Assembly: GCA_035541995.1 (NCBI GenBank)
Contig: DATKMG010000394.1
Location: 1 to 8,095 of the forward strand
From: DATKMG01 sp035541995
Lineage (GTDB): Bacteria > Acidobacteriota > Terriglobia > Versatilivoradales > Versatilivoraceae
Direction of reading: 5' to 3'
DNA length: 8,095 bases
Positions 6,110-8,095 of this stretch are shown here, one piece after another. The notes beneath the pieces were generated by a model. That model was not told the DNA's origin, did no database searches, and worked only from the letters and a program-made list of their open reading frames with translations. Position numbers and translations under genes: made by a program. The number at the start of each line of letters is the position of its first letter. Position 1 is the stretch's first letter.

Positions 6110-7100
6110 AGAAACCGGGCAGGTCTGCACCGAGCCACTCTATCAGGATCGGCACGTTCATTTCCTTTATTCCCACCTGCGCGAGCAGTTACCCCTGTTG
6201 TTCCGTCTCCTGACTCGTCCCTGGCTTTCCAGCGTGCTGGGGTTCCTGAACTACGATATGGCATTGGGCACCAGGATGAAGGGACCAGCGGAGTTCTGCC
6301 AAAAGCTGGGTGTGGATTTAGAAGAATGCCTGGAAATGCCGAAAAAATTAAACACGGCGAGAAAAGTGTTCGAAAGGAAAATCCGTTATTGGGAGTGTCG
6401 TCCCCTTCCCTCAGAACCTGAGGCAATTGTCTCTCCCTCAGACAGTCGCGTGCTGGTCGGATCATTGAGTAGTCATTCCAGCCTGTTTCTGAAGGAAAAG
6501 TTTTTCAGTTACGAGGAGCTCCTGGGCAAAGACCGGAGAGACTGGCTGGAGGCATTTGACGAGGGGGACTATGCCATCTTTAGACTGACCCCCGAGAAGT
6601 ACCACTACAACCACTCGCCCGTATCGGGCAGGGTCCTGGATATCTACGAAATTCAGGGTGACCATCACTCCTGTAATCCCGGAAGTGTCGTCACAATTGC
6701 GACTCCTTATTCTAAGAACAAACGCGTTGTGACTATCCTCGATACTGAAGTGACTAATGGTGCTGGAACCGGGATGGTGGCTATGATTGAGGTGGTGGCG
6801 TTGATGGTAGGGGAGATCGTCCAGTGCTACAGCACAGAGAAGTACGAAAATCCCCGGCCTGTAGTCCCCGGGATGTTCCTGAGTAAAGGGATGCCCAAGA
6901 GTCTTTACCGTCCCGGGAGCAGCACGAATGTGCTCTTTTTCCAGAAGGGACGAGTCCGTTTTGCGGATGACATTGTCAGGAACATGTTCAGGGCCAACGT
7001 CCAGACGCGATTCTCTCAAGGATTTGGGCGCCCTCTGGTGGAAACCGACCTCAAGGTCCGGTCGTTGCTAGGCCACCCCCGTAAAGCGAAGACGCAATGA
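6078..7100 (+). CDS. Phosphatidylserine decarboxylase-family proenzyme, variant motif
   Basis: A 340-residue member of the pyruvoyl-dependent phosphatidylserine decarboxylase family, whose classical reaction makes phosphatidylethanolamine from phosphatidylserine. The layout matches the longer, clostridial-type branch: an N-terminal region (YVDRETGQV, 8-16, then FLYSHLREQLPLLFRLL), a VSPSDSRV segment (118-125, equivalent to SPxDG with the catalytic-triad Asp, here Asp122), EKYHYNHSPVSGRV (173-186, equivalent to YHRxH), and the strand KNKRVVTILDTE (213-224). MVAMIEVVALMVGEI then precedes the self-cleavage region RPGSSTNVLFF (278-288). Cleavage before Ser281 or Ser282 would give a beta chain of about 280 and an alpha chain of about 60 residues carrying the pyruvoyl group. 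Departures: GSST instead of LGST/GGST, Ser for Gly in SPxDG, YHYNH for YHRxH, and a C-terminal extension of about 40 residues. No membrane helix is seen. Related non-lipid decarboxylases (PsiD tryptophan decarboxylase) exist, so the substrate is uncertain. Confidence 0.88.
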   Translation: MLWNVHQYVDRETGQVCTEPLYQDRHVHFLYSHLREQLPLLFRLLTRPWLSSVLGFLNYDMALGTRMKGPAEFCQKLGVDLEECLEMPKKLNTARKVFERKIRYWECRPLPSEPEAIVSPSDSRVLVGSLSSHSSLFLKEKFFSYEELLGKDRRDWLEAFDEGDYAIFRLTPEKYHYNHSPVSGRVLDIYEIQGDHHSCNPGSVVTIATPYSKNKRVVTILDTEVTNGAGTGMVAMIEVVALMVGEIVQCYSTEKYENPRPVVPGMFLSKGMPKSLYRPGSSTNVLFFQKGRVRFADDIVRNMFRANVQTRFSQGFGRPLVETDLKVRSLLGHPRKAKTQ

Positions 7101-7130
7101 CCATTGGAACCCAAAGGGATGCTTTTGGCG

Positions 7131-7147
7131 AAGTTGCTGCACAACTT
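7131..7147. repeat. Inverted repeat in the gap between the decarboxylase-like and Lgt-like genes
   Basis: AAGTTG (7131-7136) and CAACTT (7142-7147) form perfect 6-base arms around a 5-base loop, 31 bases after the upstream stop codon. Only a broken T-rich stretch follows, so it would be at best a weak terminator or attenuator; it could also be an operator for an internal promoter before 7217. Confidence 0.3.
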
Positions 7148-7216
7148 TCAAGTTTCCTAACTAAAACTAATATGTTCAGTTTAAACCAAAGCGGATGAAA
7201 GGACGGTCGAATAACC

Positions 7217-8095
7217 ATGTCCGACTTCACCTTTATTGCCGGACTCGCCCTCTTCCTGTCGGTACTTCTGTTGTGGGGCTTCAAGCATCTTCCGGAAGAG
7301 CGTTGGCAAATGATGGCTGTGGTCCCCAAGATCAAGAATGAAGAGGGTCAGTGGGAGGGCGTCAACCTGACCTTCTATGGAGTCTTCGTTTCCTTGGCTT
7401 ACGTCCTGGCTGCCTGCATGTATTTCGTGTTGATGGGGTCACTGTTGGTTCCAGCTCCGGTCTCATTGTCCCTGATTTTATTAGTCCTCCTGATATGCGT
7501 ACCGGCGTCTCGACTTGTGGCCAGGGTAGTAGAAAAGAAGCGCTTTACCTTTACGGTGGGTGGGGCTTCCTTCTTTGGAATCCTCTCGTATCCTTTCTTG
7601 GTTTGGGCGGTAAATCTCTGGGGCGAATCTCACGGAAGTGTGAAGCTTTCGTTGCTGCCCTCCTACGCCGCCTTGGCCCTCTCCTATGCAATGGGAGAAG
7701 GCATAGGCCGTCTGGCTTGTATCAGCTTTGGCTGCTGCTATGGGAAGCCCTTGGCCCAATGCCACCCGATACTCCAACGGCTCTTCACCAGACGTGGTTT
7801 CGTGTTTTGGGGAAGAACCAAGAAGATTTCCTACGAAAGTGGCCTGGAGGGGACTCTGGTTCTACCCATTCAGGCCATTACGGCCACCGTGTTCGTATTC
7901 GCTGGTTTGCTGGGCGGATGGCTCTTTCTGAAAACGTGCTTCCTTGCCTCACTCATAGTGGCAGTAGGCATAACCATGGGGTGGCGGTCGATTTCCGAGT
8001 TTCTCCGTGCTGACCACAGGGGCGGGGGGAGAGTGTCGGCCTACCAGATTATGGCTGAAATCGGGATGGTTTTTGCGGTCGCTGTGAGCCTTTTG
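7217..8095 (+). CDS. Lgt-superfamily membrane transferase, GCCYG type (3' end outside window)
   Basis: A frame of at least 293 codons, open to the right edge, encoding a polytopic inner-membrane protein. Seven or so hydrophobic segments are visible, near residues 5-21, 52-73, 77-101, 116-134, 145-157, 215-235, 238-256 and the last 15. Relationship to prolipoprotein diacylglyceryl transferase rests on three blocks in the right order: GGASFFG (115-121, equivalent to GGMSFHGG), GIGRLACISFGCCYGKP (162-178, equivalent to the GRxGNF signature with its arginine, Arg165), and RSISEFLRADHRG (257-269, equivalent to RFxxEFxRxD). Lgt transfers diacylglycerol from phosphatidylglycerol to the lipobox cysteine of lipoproteins. 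Here the usual SFHGG histidine is Phe120, as in the divergent GCCYG branch, so lipoprotein modification should not be assumed. ATG 7217 is the only start after an in-frame stop at 7196-7198; AGGA at 7200-7203 is somewhat distant. The neighbouring decarboxylase-like gene suggests lipid chemistry. Confidence 0.8.
   Translation, partial: MSDFTFIAGLALFLSVLLLWGFKHLPEERWQMMAVVPKIKNEEGQWEGVNLTFYGVFVSLAYVLAACMYFVLMGSLLVPAPVSLSLILLVLLICVPASRLVARVVEKKRFTFTVGGASFFGILSYPFLVWAVNLWGESHGSVKLSLLPSYAALALSYAMGEGIGRLACISFGCCYGKPLAQCHPILQRLFTRRGFVFWGRTKKISYESGLEGTLVLPIQAITATVFVFAGLLGGWLFLKTCFLASLIVAVGITMGWRSISEFLRADHRGGGRVSAYQIMAEIGMVFAVAVSLL

Noticed and set aside
6028..6465. 145-codon minus-strand open frame
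   Set aside because: Antisense to the junction of the 818-residue gene and the decarboxylase-like gene; no motif or start signal.
6888..6900. 13-base match between 8-20 and 6888-6900
   Set aside because: Both copies lie inside coding sequence of unrelated genes, and one match of this length is expected by chance in a window of this size.
6462..7019. 185-codon minus-strand open frame
   Set aside because: It lies wholly antisense to the decarboxylase-family gene, whose motifs and ribosome binding site are clear; its translation resembles no protein family.
7351..8013. 220-codon plus-strand open frame
   Set aside because: It is an off-frame shadow of the Lgt-like gene, which starts at 7217 and has membrane segments and conserved blocks; the shadow's translation is rich in Gly, Arg and Trp without pattern.

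Overview
The window looks like a piece of a bacterial chromosome, most likely Acidobacteriota or a related soil or sediment lineage. This is an inference from family resemblance, not a computed placement. The clues are two decayed genes of kinds that are abundant in acidobacteria: the C-terminus of an ADOP/MacB-type ABC permease and an Oar-like TonB-dependent receptor. A SpoIIAA-like STAS protein typical of such genomes is also present. Base composition is close to balanced.

Left part (1-1297): the C-terminal two thirds of polyphosphate kinase 1 (Ppk1), cut by the left edge, with both conserved active-site histidine motifs intact.

Middle part (1298-3652): a gene-poor scar zone. It holds a relic of an ABC permease C-terminus (1455-1589), a small two-helix membrane protein (1831-2016) and an intact STAS/SpoIIAA-like protein (2227-2625). 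On the minus strand lies a dead TonB-dependent receptor (2601-3166). Only its plug-side segment and its extreme C-terminus survive, joined out of frame and carrying stop codons. Next to it is a second, unrecognised minus-strand relic with two in-frame stops (3171-3506). The 3' end of the STAS gene runs into the 3' end of the dead receptor, so the space between two convergent genes appears to have been deleted.

Right part (3653-8095): the most interesting unit, a probable operon of three genes on the plus strand. (1) An 818-residue soluble protein that I do not recognise. (2) Overlapping it by 32 bases and served by a strong ribosome binding site, a phosphatidylserine-decarboxylase-family protein with a variant GSST self-cleavage motif and no membrane segment. 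(3) After a 116-base gap, a polytopic membrane protein of the prolipoprotein diacylglyceryl transferase (Lgt) superfamily. It has the GCCYG-type motif, lacks the usual catalytic-region histidine, and runs off the right edge. Together they suggest a dedicated pathway that decarboxylates a serine- or amino-acid-type (lipid) substrate and transfers a lipid or lipid-like group at the membrane. The function of the unit is inferred, not shown.

No RNA genes, CRISPR arrays, intact insertion sequences or strong intrinsic terminators were seen.
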